Assembly (NCBI GenBank): GCA_004352715.1
Contig: SCFE01000049.1
Location: 1,913,338-1,976,368 of the forward strand
Direction: 5' to 3'
From: Hofstenia miamia
Taxonomy: Eukaryota; Xenacoelomorpha; Acoela
Length of the DNA stretch: 63,031 nt
This document shows positions 45,873 through 57,000 of this stretch, in pieces (positions within the stretch are counted from its first letter, which is position 1; each line of letters starts with the position of its first letter). A program made the position numbers and the translations under genes. The notes beneath the pieces were generated by a model. That model was not told the origin of the DNA. It did not search any database and saw only the letters and a program-made list of their open reading frames with translations.

Positions 45873-47670
45873 TCAATTCACTCCCTTTTGTAGATAATCA
45901 TCATTAATACCGTTCGGGTGAAAAAAATAACGGAATTTTGTGTTAGTATTTCATTCTATTACCTCAATTATGTTTTTCGTCATAACTAGAATTTGCATCG
46001 ATTTTAAATTAAAAAAATACAATGCTTTGCTTTACTTAAAATTCGTAATAATTTAATTACAACAACAAAAAGGTATTTGCTTTTTCATTGGTTGAACCCA
46101 TGAGAGAGTGTCATTGATTTGCATTTCTTGCAATGTTATAAAGTTGAGCTTTCCAATCACACTATTGATAATTCCTCAATTTTTAAATGATTACTGAAGC
46201 CACATGTCCAAAGACAAAGTTCTGCACGCATATTCATCAAATATATATTTTAGAGTTATTGAAAAATTGACAAGTATACATTTTGGATGAGTTATTGCTC
46301 ATCCCCTAGAAAAAACTCTACCCAAAGTTAACCGAAATTGCTATATTTAGTAAATGTTTTGTATAGCGAAAACCAAAGAAGTTTGAGATTTAACCGAGTG
46401 CCGGTATTGTTACAAAAGCTAATGGCGTTCAGACCTACATACTGAAACACGAAATTAATACAGTAGACCATGTGTATAAGCATATTTAGAACAAAGGGTG
46501 TAGCTCTAATTTATTCCAAAGAGAATGTTTAACTGAAATTTTCAATAAAGTTTCTATTTTTTAGCTATCTTTTACATGTATAATTATTGTTTGTGTTACA
46601 CCAAATTCACTTCAATATCTTCATCCAATTTCAAAAAATTATTCCAACAGCTAAATCATTCGAACCCTTTGAATTTTTTCACTCTATTATTTTATTGAAT
46701 TTATTGCTGTTGAAATATATATTTTTTCGATTAATCGAATGCTTGTTCGCATTCCTTTTTATATCCAATACAACTATTTGATTTTTTGATTCACCCTCTT
46801 TATAAAATTGGAATTTTAGAGTTTAACATGCTTTTACTAAGAAGTTGTTATTTTGCAAGTATTATAAAAACAATGCAAACTTTTGTGCAATTCTTAGTTG
46901 AATTATGAGCAATTTTTAACGATATTTAGGGTGCATCTCAACGTTATAAAACCCGGACGTGGTTACAGGCATTAATCACATTTTTTATAAATATCTTTTT
47001 CTTCCAAAGTTGTTTTCCGCATTCATCCGTCCATGTAAAATGTGTTATATTTATAATATCAATAGAAAAGAAATATCAAAAGCCTGTAAACGATTACCTA
47101 TGTGTTACTTATCAAGTCAATTTTACTAAGAATTTTCTTCATTAAAATCGTTTAATAGAATTACCGCTTCCAGCAAAATACTTCAAAGGATAATGCTGCA
47201 CAACCGGTGTCGTTTTATAACAATTATAAAAAATGGCATAAACTAGTTTCCAACTTTCAATTTCATCAGACATTTAATAATTTTCAATTAAAAATTCGTA
47301 TGAAATTAATAGTGTCATTAATTTTGGATACTCAAGCTTTAAACGAAAGTAATCTTAAAAATCTGAGATTTAATTTTGGGTAATGTTTAAATTTGTTCCT
47401 TAGTAAAAATTATGTTATATGTTTTGAGTGGTTAAATACTCATTTTCAATATTTGTGTAAAGTCTTTTGTTTGGAATGTTCCCTTAAACCACCTTGAAAA
47501 ATACAATCTTTCACCACTTAGTTTTTTCATTTCTGCTTGTTGACATAATTAGATTTATTATTATGGCAGTATATATTCTTAGCACGAAATATGCTACTGA
47601 ATGCCTTAACACTATACATGTAAATATTATATATATATGTATATATATACATATATATAATATTATATAT
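45873..47670. other. AT-rich intronic stretch
   Basis: 1.8 kb with nothing recognised except (TA)n at about 47625-47670. Confidence 0.5.
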
Positions 47671-47676
47671 ATATGT

Positions 47677-48215
47677 ATAATCTTTATTAGAACAAATTTG
47701 GAAGGAAAATTAATTACAATTAACTACATTTAAATTATATATATATATATATATATAGTGAACATTTCAAGAAAAGGAATTTGAAATCTTTAAAATCTAT
47801 ATTAAAAGATACAGTTAAGCAATCAAAGAAAAACGAATTAAACCTTAAAGAAATGCAAAACAAAGATCCTGTAGCAAAGTTACTGTGTTCTACTTCATTA
47901 ATTTATAAATATACGCGTGAAGATTGTCAACAATCTTACATCGAAGAGACACGAAGACACTTTAAAACATGAATCCATGAACATTTTGCAGGTTACCTAA
48001 CATCAACATCCAATTAAAAAAGAATTACAAAATCACTATATATATATATATGAAGAAAGAGATAAGATCAAGATTAATGAATAAACAGAAAAAAATTATT
48101 ATAACATCAACATTTTCTTATGCATGCAATTTTAATTAATTTAAGTGTAGTTAATTGTAATTAATTTTCCTTCGAAATTTGTTCTGATAAAGATTTTGAA
48201 TCGAAACCGGTCGCA
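47677..48215 (+). mobile_element. Penelope-like element fragment with inverted arms
   Basis: The left arm (about 47677-47738) has GGAAAATTAATTACAATTAA; the right arm (about 48140-48205) has its complement. The right arm continues into CTGATAAAGATTTTGAATCG and AAACCGGTCG, a degenerate Penelope terminal motif. A GIY-YIG frame lies between. Confidence 0.7.
47781..48020 (+). pseudogene. GIY-YIG domain of a Penelope-like element, nonsense-broken
   Basis: A lysine-rich frame containing LIYKYTREDCQQSYIEETRR and HFKT. It is then stopped by TGA where related proteins have arginine (CGA to TGA), and continues IHEHFAGYLTS. The YIxETxRxxxxRIxEH pattern is the Penelope GIY-YIG core. Not functional. Confidence 0.7.
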
Positions 48216-48769
48216 TTTATGAAGCTCAGTAATTCAATACTTATATACATATATATATATGTATAGATTACCAGCAACACCATTTATGTAAAAGATAAAT
48301 TCTATGAATACAAATTTTTAAAGATATTGAGTAAATAGACCCTAAAAATACATTTCACGACCCTAAATTTTAAATCTTTCCATTTTTTAAGCTGAAAATA
48401 TGGAATCTCACTCAATTATTTGGTTAGTGTAAATTTAAACTGTTTCTATTTTTCAATGAATCCATAGTATGTTTTTTTCAAAGTGATCGAATTTTATTTC
48501 ATACATATGACATATTATTTAAACTACCTGAAACTTTTTGAAATTTTGTTCAGAATTGAATGATGCATAATATTCATTCAAAGTTTTTTAGTTTTTCAAA
48601 ATTCTATTTCCTATTCAGCTGGTCAACTTTATGTGTCAGCTTAATTCAAAATGCATTTTGACCAATTTCTCATTTTATGAAGACTTGAGAAGTTTCCTTA
48701 GAGGTTTGGGAGTTTGGGCTCGGAATGTCTATATTAGTATTTTTGGGTTCATAATTTCGGACAAATTTA
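48216..48769. other. AT-rich intronic stretch with an old MITE piece
   Basis: At about 48330-48420 ATAGACCCTAAAAATACATT matches the core of the element at 7725. The rest is featureless. Confidence 0.45.
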
Positions 48770-48777
48770 GGCGTATA

Positions 48778-49146
48778 CAAACTTGTCAACGAGCCGACAT
48801 TTCCAAGCTCGGCTCGGCTCGTTTAAATTTTGTGTAAGTTCGGCTCGGCTCTCCACATAAAATCTTTGAATGAGGCTCGTTTAACTTGGTAATTTCTTAA
48901 AAATATTGTGCCCAAAGAATTTTTTACATAGCTCTTCTTATTATTTAATAAACAATTCTTAAATTAGATTATAGGAAATACATACTGACTGCAAAAAATA
49001 AGAAATATTTCCATAATCAAATTATCAAGCAGAACTATAAACTTGTTTGCCTAAAATAGGCTCGTTTTGGGCTCGTTGTATATCAAAGACTGTGCTCAAG
49101 CTCGGCTCGGCTCGGCTCGGATCGGTTCGGCTCGTTGACAAGTCTG
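48778..49146 (-). mobile_element. CGAGC-family MITE, copy 10
   Basis: A 369-bp full-length copy. Left end CAAACTTGTCAACGAGCC, right end GACAAGTCTG. The 8-bp duplication GGCGTATA is perfect (48770-48777 and 49147-49154). Confidence 0.92.
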
Positions 49147-49154
49147 GGCGTATA

Positions 49155-49424
49155 TGCATGATGATTATTTAATTTTGGAAAATTAATTGACCTGGAACGG
49201 GCTTATTATTTAGCAATCAGGTGATCCTGACTAGATTTGGGACTAGATAGCATGGGCTTGGTCGGGCACTGAAACTTCCGGCCTTTCATATCTCCGGTGT
49301 TAACACGCTTACTGACTATTTAATGTAAATTTTGCCAAACTTCGGGTATGCTTAAATATCAAAACCAATAAACCAGGCCTTTTTGTTATTCTACGAGAAT
49401 GATTCAAAAACAGAATTTTTAAGG
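49155..49424. other. Intronic spacer
   Basis: Some GGGACTAG/GGGCTTGG words but no ends recognised. Confidence 0.4.
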
Positions 49425-49432
49425 GTCTTAAT

Positions 49433-49764
49433 CAGACTTATCAACTAGCCGAGCTTCTAACGAGCCGAGCCGAGCCTATTTTAGGCAAAGCAAGTTTATA
49501 GTTCTGCTTGTTAATTTGATTATGGAGATTTTTCTTATTTTTTGCAGTAAGTATGCCTTTCCTATAATCTTATTTAAGAACTGTTTATTAAATAATAGGA
49601 AGAGCTATTTAAAAAATTCTTTGAGCACAATATTTTCAAAAAATTACCGAGCTAAAACTACCCCATTCCAAGATTTTATTTGGCGAGTCGAGCCGAGCCA
49701 AACTTACACAAAAATTTAAACGAGCCGAGCCGAGCTTGGAAATGTCGGCTCGTTGACAAGTCTG
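49433..49764 (+). mobile_element. CGAGC-family MITE, copy 11
   Basis: A 332-bp copy missing part of the left arm. Left end CAGACTTATCAACTAGCC, right end GACAAGTCTG. Flanks gtcttaat and gtctgaat match at 7 of 8. It lies only 68 bp upstream of exon D. Confidence 0.88.
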
Positions 49765-49832
49765 GTCTGAATAATGTTATTATAAGACTCAATGCACAGT
49801 CGATACGTTTTAGAATAATAGCATGTTTATAG

Positions 49833-50204
49833 ATTGCTGATATTCGCAGTGAGCTTATGGGTGAATTAGTTTATGATCTATTTACATCAAATACAGAACT
49901 GTACCGCCATATCAATAATCCAAGAACTCCGAAAATTCATTGGAACTCCTCTCTGATTGACCTAAGATCAAAGAAAGAGGCTATCTCATCAAAAAATATA
50001 TTGGAAACGGTAGGAATCTCTTTACCAGATATCAGAGATCATGCCATTACCTTGAAGATGTTTATTGAGATGGAGGGTGTATTTGCACTTCAGATTTTAA
50101 ATTCGCTTGCAACTAATACAGATCAGATTAGAAAAAACCCATTGAAGAACGTTGAGAAAAATCTACGATCGTACAAATCGCATGATGTATCTCTATATTT
50201 TCAG
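49833..50204 (+). CDS. Host gene exon D
   Basis: 124 codons, phase 0 on both sides, between TATAG|ATT and CAG|GTTAGT. A stop (TAG 49830-49832) forms part of the acceptor, so the exon cannot extend upstream. It encodes RSELMGELVYDLFTSNTELY, RHINNPRTPKIHWNSSLIDL, ETVGISLPDIRDHAITLKMF and MEGVFALQILNSLATN. The SELMGELVYDLF-type stretch again recalls CCDC142 (from memory). Predicted all-helical; no catalytic motif. Confidence 0.78.
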
Positions 50205-50596
50205 GTTAGTTGTTTTACATTTCCAATTTTATACAAAATAATGATTGATAGCTATGAAGAGTTATGGAAAATTAAGTCTTTTTTATATGACGTGCTAATT
50301 TCATTGATCTGAAATAATGCCTTTCAATGAAAATGAGTGCAGAAGAAGAGTGAATTGAAATCCATTTTTTAAATCAATGCGTTATTACAGTACCGTAAGT
50401 ATCAGAAAATTTCATTTTATGCAGCAAGCTAATTGAAACTGAATTGTGCCAGTTACAAGATAAAATTCAAATATTTTACACAAACTTTCGCAGTATATGA
50501 AATCAACACATTTAAATACATTAATATCACGGTTTTCATGAAGGTTATTCTTAAAGCTAATCGGAATCTCCCTGATTCTAGAATGTGCAGAGTATA
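50205..50596. other. Intron D-E, 5' part
   Basis: AT-rich with nothing recognised. Confidence 0.5.
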
Positions 50597-51016
50597 CAGG
50601 GTGGCCCATAAGTTTGTATACAGTTAATACAAACATTTAAATAACAAGAAATAGTGAATTAAACACAGCATAAACAACAAAAAACACCGATGGACTACTT
50701 TCTATGGGGTGTTGTCAAAGATGATGTCTATGGCAGAAAGCCTACATCTGTTCCGGAAATGAAACAATACATAACTGATTCATTCAATCGTATCACGGAA
50801 AACAAAGAGCTGTGTTCCAAGGTATGTCGTGGTGTTGAACATCGTCTTGAAAAATGCGTTACCAATGAAGGAAAGCAATTTGAACATTTGTCTTAATCTT
50901 TGAATACATACTGTTTGTTTTTTATGTTTTTTTTGTTGTTTATGCTGTGTTTAATTCACTATTTCTTGTTATTTAAATGTTTGTATTAACTGTATACAAA
51001 CTTATGGGCCACCCTG
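50597..51016 (+). mobile_element. Tc1/mariner deletion derivative with long inverted ends
   Basis: Inverted arms of about 88 bp (50597-50686 and 50929-51016) start CAGGGTGGCCCATAAGTTTG and are nearly identical; TA flanks both ends. Between them is only the last third of a transposase. This is the classic form of an internally deleted, non-autonomous copy. Confidence 0.88.
50690..50896 (+). pseudogene. Tc1/mariner transposase C-terminal remnant
   Basis: A 68-codon frame starting MDYFLWGVVKDDVYGRKPTS and ending HLEKC-like NEGKQFEHLS. DYFLWGxxKxxVY is the segment at and after the third catalytic position in several Tc1/mariner-related families. The upstream domains are deleted. Its ATG is fortuitous. 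Confidence 0.75.
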
Positions 51017-51027
51017 TATATATATAT

Positions 51028-52215
51028 CAGACTTGTGTGATAGGGCGGGGATCTCCGCCCCGCCCCGTCCCGCCCGCATGCAAGGCGGGTCCTAATTTCA
51101 ATCCCTGTGGGGAATCGCGGGGATTTGCGGGGAAATTATATTATGGGTTTTTACGTATTGCTGTGAATATATTTTTGATTTGTAAAATTTAGTGTTTGCT
51201 TAATGTGAAACAAGAAACTCCTGTCGAAGCATTTTGTGAAATAAAAACAATCAGGCGTTAAAACAATGAGAATTAGTCCTTCTAGGTTATATCGAAAATA
51301 CAACGGTTCTCAATTTCTATACTTTTACTTTCATTTATCAATTAAGCGTGCTAGGTGAGTTAATTCATTCTGGTATTATTAATTATAAATTTTAATAAAT
51401 AATGAGCATATAAATATTGTCAATTAATTTATATAATATAAATTATGCAGAGACGCCGGAAGTAATTCAATATTAGGGGAGGGGCCAAAATGTTATGACT
51501 CTATATAATTATGTACTTTTGTTATTTTTTGATCTTAGGCCGACTAATTTATTTGATGTTTTTTGCGAAATGTAGATTTGATCTAACTGCACATAGAACA
51601 CCATTAATTAGAAATAAATGCATATATTTATTAATTTCTGAATGGTTTTTCTCATTAACAATCTTTTTAAAGTAAAAATCAAGAGTGTTAGTTCCTTTCC
51701 AGGAAACTTGACATAATCAAGGGGTGGGCATTGGTTGAGTATGACCTCGGATATAGAACATGGTGAAAGAATTTGCAAATTTGAACATGTGGGTAATATG
51801 CATATGAATTATTAAAACTGAAGTTCAGAGAATATCAATTTAGAGCTGGTTTTGTGATTGTTTAGAGAATTTGTCAGTCTTTTTATTAAGTTATTTTCTA
51901 TTATATTAATGCTATTTATATTTTAATACAACAATTATTTGCGTCAATATCCTAATGATTGTGGAAATGTGAATTACCTATTGATTAAATTTTAGTTTTC
52001 ATTATTGGTTCGTAAGCAATGAACATTTATTGAATTTTTTGAATTCCGATTAAAATTGTCATTGCTTATTAATATTATCATAATCATTGTTTTGAATATT
52101 ATTTTATTTTGCACTATTACATTTTTTTATTTTATTAATTTGGTTCTTGCGGAGCGGGGATTTGAGGGGTGGATCCACATTTTTTATCTGCGGTGCGGGG
52201 TGGGTTGCGTGGAGA
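51028..52215. mobile_element. Possible GCGGG-word element
   Basis: The left has GATAGGGCGGGGATCTCCGC and CCGTCCCGCCCGCATGCAAG with GGGGAATCGCGGGGATTTGC. The right (about 52144-52212) has GCGGAGCGGGGATTTGAGGG and GGTGCGGGGTGGG. In between is AT-rich. The left end reads CAGACTTGTG, like the CGAGC family. The inverted ends are not demonstrated, so the call is tentative. Confidence 0.4.
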
Positions 52216-53150
52216 ATAATATACATACATACATATATTGGGGGTACAACTTATTTTCATTAGTAATGAACCCCATAAAATGCGGTTAATAATTATGCCA
52301 ATAATACGAAAATTATATTTACGATATTGTATTATGTCCATGATATTTTATTTTCTTATGAATTATTTAATAGTATCTTAAAAGAAGACTAAGAGATAAA
52401 TCCGAATTCTAGGAACATACGAAAATGCTAGTATTTGCAGCATTCAAACGAATTCAATTATGTGCATGATAATTAAATATTTACATTCAGGGGAATTTAA
52501 TCCATTGACTGTGATATACGTAAAACTAATGACACATTTTGTTATTGTTGTGCACGAGCTAATTTTTCATCATGTTTTGCACAATGTGGCAGGTGTTTAT
52601 TATATGACATTTACTAAATATCCATTTGAGCTAGTGTATTACCTATGCCACACCCATCCAACAACATTTATATTTTTTTGTATTTTGCTAAATAGAGTTT
52701 GCGAAACCTGATCAAATATAAATAGACTTTATATATCTAAATGTATATTCATGCGTTTATAACGTATATACATTCATATATATATATATATATGATTATA
52801 AAGATAAGAGCGGTTAAGGATGCTTCACCGTTTGACTAAGGCTTTTGAAAGCCAATATCCTGATATTGAAATTTTAATTGAAAAATTAACGTAAATATTA
52901 TTTATTTAAATATAAGTTTACATTGGATATTACAGTCCGAATAGTTTTAGTTCCTATTCTACTTTCATTATCGCTGAAATCGATTACATCAATTTCATGA
53001 GTTATACGCAAGGCGATACCTAACAGGCAAATTTGTATATGAATCTGCAATGGTTATCAAAACACGTTTTTTGCATTTTCCCAAGCTTAATATCAAATGT
53101 CAAAATATAAAATATTTCAAATTTTTAGATTGAAACAGAGATGAGCATAG
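52216..53150. other. AT-rich intronic stretch
   Basis: Nothing recognised. (TA)n at about 52777-52793. Confidence 0.5.
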
Positions 53151-53420
53151 CCCCAATTTCTCAGGTCCATTTGCAGGCTCTGATGTTCTCGACTAGTTTT
53201 TAGTAGTGTTCTGTGGACCATCTAGTCCCATGTGATTATAATCTAGGACCAAGAAACTAAATGGGACTAGGATACAAAAGAAGGAACTGGGTCCACGAAT
53301 GTCAGAATATTACTCACAATTTTTGTAAATTTTGTTCAAAATAAAAGTTATGCCTTGGGACCAATGGGAATATGAGACCAGAAAACGTCATGGCACTGGG
53401 AAGGGACAAGACAAAAATAT
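53151..53420. repeat. GGGAC-word region
   Basis: Repeated CTAGTCCCATGTG, AAATGGGACTAGG, CTGGGTCCACG, TTGGGACCAATGGG and GGGAAGGGACAAG. Resembles the arms of a word-array MITE but ends were not resolved. Confidence 0.35.
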
Positions 53421-53662
53421 ATTTGAGTGTTTCTTGATATGTGCAAAGATATCCGAAACCCATTGAGACGTGCCGTGCACAAAGTCAAATAGAGCAGAGC
53501 TTTAACAGTTTTGGAGCTATAACCGTTTAAAAACATTTTAAATTGCCAGACTGTTTAAGGTTAAAATTTTATTTAATAATAAAATCTCAATATTTCATTA
53601 TTAATGAGACTTGTTTATTATGCACTATATTATTGTTTTTTAATGTTAGCGTATAAGTTACA

Positions 53663-53663
53663 A

Positions 53664-53716
<53 letters not shown>
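53663..53716. repeat. (CT)n-(TA)n compound microsatellite
   Basis: A (CT)n run passes into (TA)n and ends at a single N (53717), likely an assembly join. Confidence 0.9.
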
Positions 53717-53717
53717 N

Positions 53718-54318
53718 TTATCCATTTTAACATATGCTTCTCAATGCTGGTGGCCTTCTAGAGTCCAATTTCAAGCAATGGAAAGATTTCAAAAGAGATG
53801 CCTTCATTGGGTATTTAATTCTAAGGACAGAATTGAATATAGTTGCATATTTAAATTAAAAATTTTTCCAATTGCTATCCAATTCCAATTATATGACCTA
53901 CTATATTTTAACAAGCTTTTAAATGGATTATACAAAGTAAATCCCTATGATTATGTGTGCTTAACTAATTCAAGAGAATCAAGAAAAAATTCAAGAAACT
54001 TATTTACCATACGTAAATGTAAAAAGATTAGTTCACATAATAATTTTTGGGATCGAGTAATCTACATGGCCAATTACATAATAATCAATACTTCTGTTGA
54101 TATTTTCGATAAACCTTATGCATTTAAAAACCAACTTATCAGATTCATGGAATTTCATGTTAAGGAGTATTTCACCACTGATAATGTTTGCTCCTGGTTT
54201 TTATCTTGTTTCTGCAATAATTGCAGAATAATAAGAACTTTTTATAAATAACTTATTTTTGTTAAATTTATAGATCGTTATATTAATAGCGAATAGAAGA
54301 CATTTAGTAGTAGTAGTA
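53718..54318 (+). pseudogene. 5'-truncated LINE, RT C-terminus, (TAG)n tail
   Basis: The frame reads LTYASQCWWPSRVQFQAMER, CLHWVFNSKDRIEYS, IQFQLYDLLYFNKLLN, VNPYDYV and FWDRVIYMANYIIINTS, and ends at 54251. It is a relative of the 27-kb LINE. The 3' untranslated part ends in (TAG)n at about 54305-54318. The frame is open but lacks the catalytic core. Confidence 0.75.
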
Positions 54319-54388
54319 TATACATACATAAAGGTTGATTGCTTCAAAATGGGATTTCAGGAAAATCTGAAACATCTTAAATACTTAG

Positions 54389-54659
54389 GAACCTCCAAAA
54401 CTTGATGATGTCTCATCAACAGCAAAGCGGGCCAAATCAGTTCAGTGGCGTGATTCTAAAGACGTCACTGCAATCTCATTCCTCAAAGTTCGATATCTTA
54501 ATCTTTTATTTAATCGACTGAGCATTGTTCTGTACAATAAGTTCATCGAACCCGCATGGCGGCGTGAAGGATTCTTATCACTGGGTGACTTGAAAATTCA
54601 ACCATCAGTGATTTCATACATTGTTGGAGATTCGCTTCATTCAGTCGCAGAGAGTCCCG
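54389..54659 (+). CDS. Host gene exon E
   Basis: Starts in phase 0 after CTTAG and ends CCCG|GTAAGT, the best donor of the series, leaving phase 1. It encodes AKRAKSVQWRDSKDVTAISF, LKVRYLNLLFNRLSIVLYNK, FIEPAWRREGFLSLGDLKIQ and YIVGDSLHSVAE. Mixed helical composition, no known motif. It lies 70 bp downstream of a LINE tail. Confidence 0.78.
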
Positions 54660-55063
54660 GTAAGTCAACAAATGTGCAGAATTAAGTATTTGTGCTAGAA
54701 TAACAGGTCTTCCAGGTAAACTTCACAGTTGTATATCAAATTTAAAAAGAGCAATGAGAAACTGCAAAAGCTCTGGCAAGTATGAACATAGTTAGGGTAC
54801 GGATACAACCAGACGGCAATCCAGATCAGTCTGAAAATTTAGTGGTATTTAAGTTAGACCAATACGTCGAGATTATTTTGATAAAGGTCCATCGATTAGT
54901 CTTATAAAATCATTCTGACAAATAGATAAACAGAGAGCAAAACACACATATATATATATATATATGTATATATATGTATATATATACATATATATAATAT
55001 TATATATATATGTATATACATATACATATATATAATATTATATATATATATATACATATATAT
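54660..55063. other. Intron E-F, 5' part with (TA)n
   Basis: Nothing recognised except interrupted (TA)n and ATATAC repeats at 54948-55060. Confidence 0.5.
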
Positions 55064-55293
55064 TCGGGCGCTAGATACTATGGGATTTGTATTCACCTCC
55101 CTTACTTTCCGATTTTCCATAGTATCCAACGCCTTATTTTATGTAAAGCCAGAATATATTTTATCCAAAAATTTTTCCATTGCGCATTTGGAATTGGTGT
55201 CTAATTTCTTATCTATGAGTTTCAGGTTTTTCAAAAAATGTTTTTTGGACCCATGTCCAACGCGCTCCGCCATAGTATCTAGTGCTCGTATAG
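55064..55293. mobile_element. Small MITE with GGCGCTAGATACTATGG ends
   Basis: The left end GGGCGCTAGATACTATGG and right end CCATAGTATCTAGTGCTC are inverted copies, about 230 bp apart, next to TATA on both sides. A third CCATAGTATC word lies inside at 55118. The minus-strand open frame through it (55375-55139) has no recognised domain. Confidence 0.6.
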
Positions 55294-55751
55294 ATTTTTT
55301 TACGGATATTTTAAAATTTGTATCCAAAGTCCTTATATATAATAATTCATAAATCTTTCCCAGACCTGAATTCATTGAATGGGCTCAGATCTTAAGGTTT
55401 AATTAAACCGCTTCCGATGTTGCAGCAGTTATGTAAATATGGGTGCCAACTGAAAGCGCATCCCTTTCTTCCCGGCTGATGTCATAGGTTGTGGTGAATT
55501 CTCTTTTAATTTCCCGTTCTCGTTTTGGCGCTTATTTATATTATTAAATTCTTATGAGAAGTTTACTTCTGACGTGAATTAATTTAATAAATTACTGTGG
55601 GATGATTTTGAAAACTGAAATCCACTTTCAGTAATTGCCTGTGTGACCTGTATCGCAAATAACTAAAAATGTACTAAGTTCAATTCTTATTTATGAAATA
55701 ACGTCATTAGCAATTTATTTGTAAATTTAAGTCTATTTTCCAATAATTTAG

Positions 55752-55838
55752 ATGCGTTTGAAGGACTGCTTTCTAAAACCTTGACGCATGTTGCGTTCAG
55801 TATTGAATCGACTTCTTCTTTAAGTGAAACTGAAAGAG
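55752..55838 (+). CDS. Host gene exon F
   Basis: An 87-nt exon between TTTAG and GAG|GTATGC, phase 1 on both sides. It completes an Asp codon with exon E and encodes AFEGLLSKTLTHVAFSIEST then SSLSETER. Accepted because both phases agree with its neighbours and the flanks are good splice sites. Confidence 0.72.
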
Positions 55839-55850
55839 GTATGCAGCATA

Positions 55851-56440
55851 TTCAGTATGTCCCATAAGTTACGACGACTTTTTATTAATGATAATTCTAT
55901 GTCTATGCCAGATGTTAAGAGATGAATTTATTCCTGCTCTTCAAGCAAGACAGATATTATTATCATCATATTTCCAACAAGATGGTGCTCCAGCACATAC
56001 CGCCATAGCAACTCGTAATTTCTTAACAGATACCTTTCAGGATCGATGGGTTGGCAAATTTGGACCGATTCCTTGACAAGCACGTAGTCCTGACCTCTCG
56101 TCGTGTGATAACACGTTATGAGGTCTGTTAAAGCCTAGAATCGTAGCAAGAAAAGCACAAAACAAAGAAGACCTAAAAGGCGTTATTCAAGACGAATTTA
56201 TGCGATTTCCAGTTGAGATTCTCCGAAAAACCAATGACAGAACGTTCAGACGAATGCGATTGTGTATTGAACTAGGAGGCCTTCAAGTTGGTCCTTATGA
56301 TTAATTTTTTACATGTTCCTTAGAATAATTGTTAGAAATTACGTAATCGTTCAAATAAAGTTTTGAAATATATATTTTCTTTACCTTGTTTTCTTTTTAT
56401 AGAAGTCGTTGTAACTTTGTAACTATGGGACAGACTGTAT
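55851..56440 (+). pseudogene. Tc1/mariner relic filling intron F-G
   Basis: Inverted ends CAGTATGTCCCATA...ACGACGACTT on the left (about 55853-55880) and the complement of CAGTCTGTCCCATAGTTAC on the right (ending 56440). Inside, in broken frames: RDEFIPALQARQILLSSYFQ, QQDGAPAHTAIATRNF (second catalytic aspartate), RWVGKFGPIP, a stop, then RSPDLSSCD (third) and LRKTNDRTFRRMRLCIE. The N-terminal half is missing. It occupies all but about 30 nt of its intron. Confidence 0.8.
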
Positions 56441-56457
56441 CACTATTTTTTGAATAG

Positions 56458-56640
56458 TTCAATTGGTTTCTATATTTATTATGGTTGATAGACAAAAATG
56501 TTTAGAGCTGCTCAATTTACATCTGGATTTCAACAGTGTAGAAGGAACTGAAAGCTTTATGAGGTGTTGGCTGCCCGCAATCTTTATTTGTAAAAATATG
56601 TCAGACAATCCCTTCTTAACGGAGTCTTCTGCCAATACAG
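56458..56640 (+). CDS. Host gene exon G
   Basis: Starts after a pyrimidine-rich acceptor (TTTTTTGAATAG), completes a codon with exon F, and ends ACAG|GTAAAC in phase 1. It encodes QLVSIFIMVDRQKCLELLNL, HLDFNSVEGTESFMRCWLPA and IFICKNMSDNPF. Hydrophobic helices; no signal or transmembrane segment is convincing. The acceptor tract lies 17 nt from the end of the transposon relic. Confidence 0.75.
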
Positions 56641-56811
56641 GTAAACTATTTTAAACAAATATGACTATTTCATTTTATACGACGCCTCTAGTTTAACTAA
56701 TATGAGAAAACACTGAATATGCAGTACTTCGCATATTGGTATCAAAGAAACTGTATTTCGAGCTCTTGTGTCACTGAAATCAAGCTAATGATGTAATTCG
56801 ATTATATATAT

Positions 56812-57000
56812 TGTAGCATCGGCAGGTAGTTGTTATTATTTATCGGCCAGACCTCGCGCTTTTCTTGTTGGTGATGGTTGTTGTAATATTTGTACATATT
56901 GTAAATAGCAGTGTATATAAAGAACAAAATGTTTGTAAATAGGAGATAGTTTGAACTGTATTCTCTTCTTGTCCGCTAGAATCACCCCGTGATTCTACCA
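56812..57000 (+). mobile_element. Probable solo LTR (Gypsy-type)
   Basis: Begins TGTAGCATCGGC and ends GTGATTCTACCA, giving TG...CA with short inverted ends. It contains GGCCAGACCTCGCGCTTTTC, a pattern I associate with Gypsy LTRs, and a TATAAAG box near 56915. Flanks are TA-rich, so a 5-bp duplication (TATAT) is possible but not diagnostic. The 3' end includes a perfect 9-bp palindrome (TAGAATCAC ccc GTGATTCTA). Confidence 0.5.
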
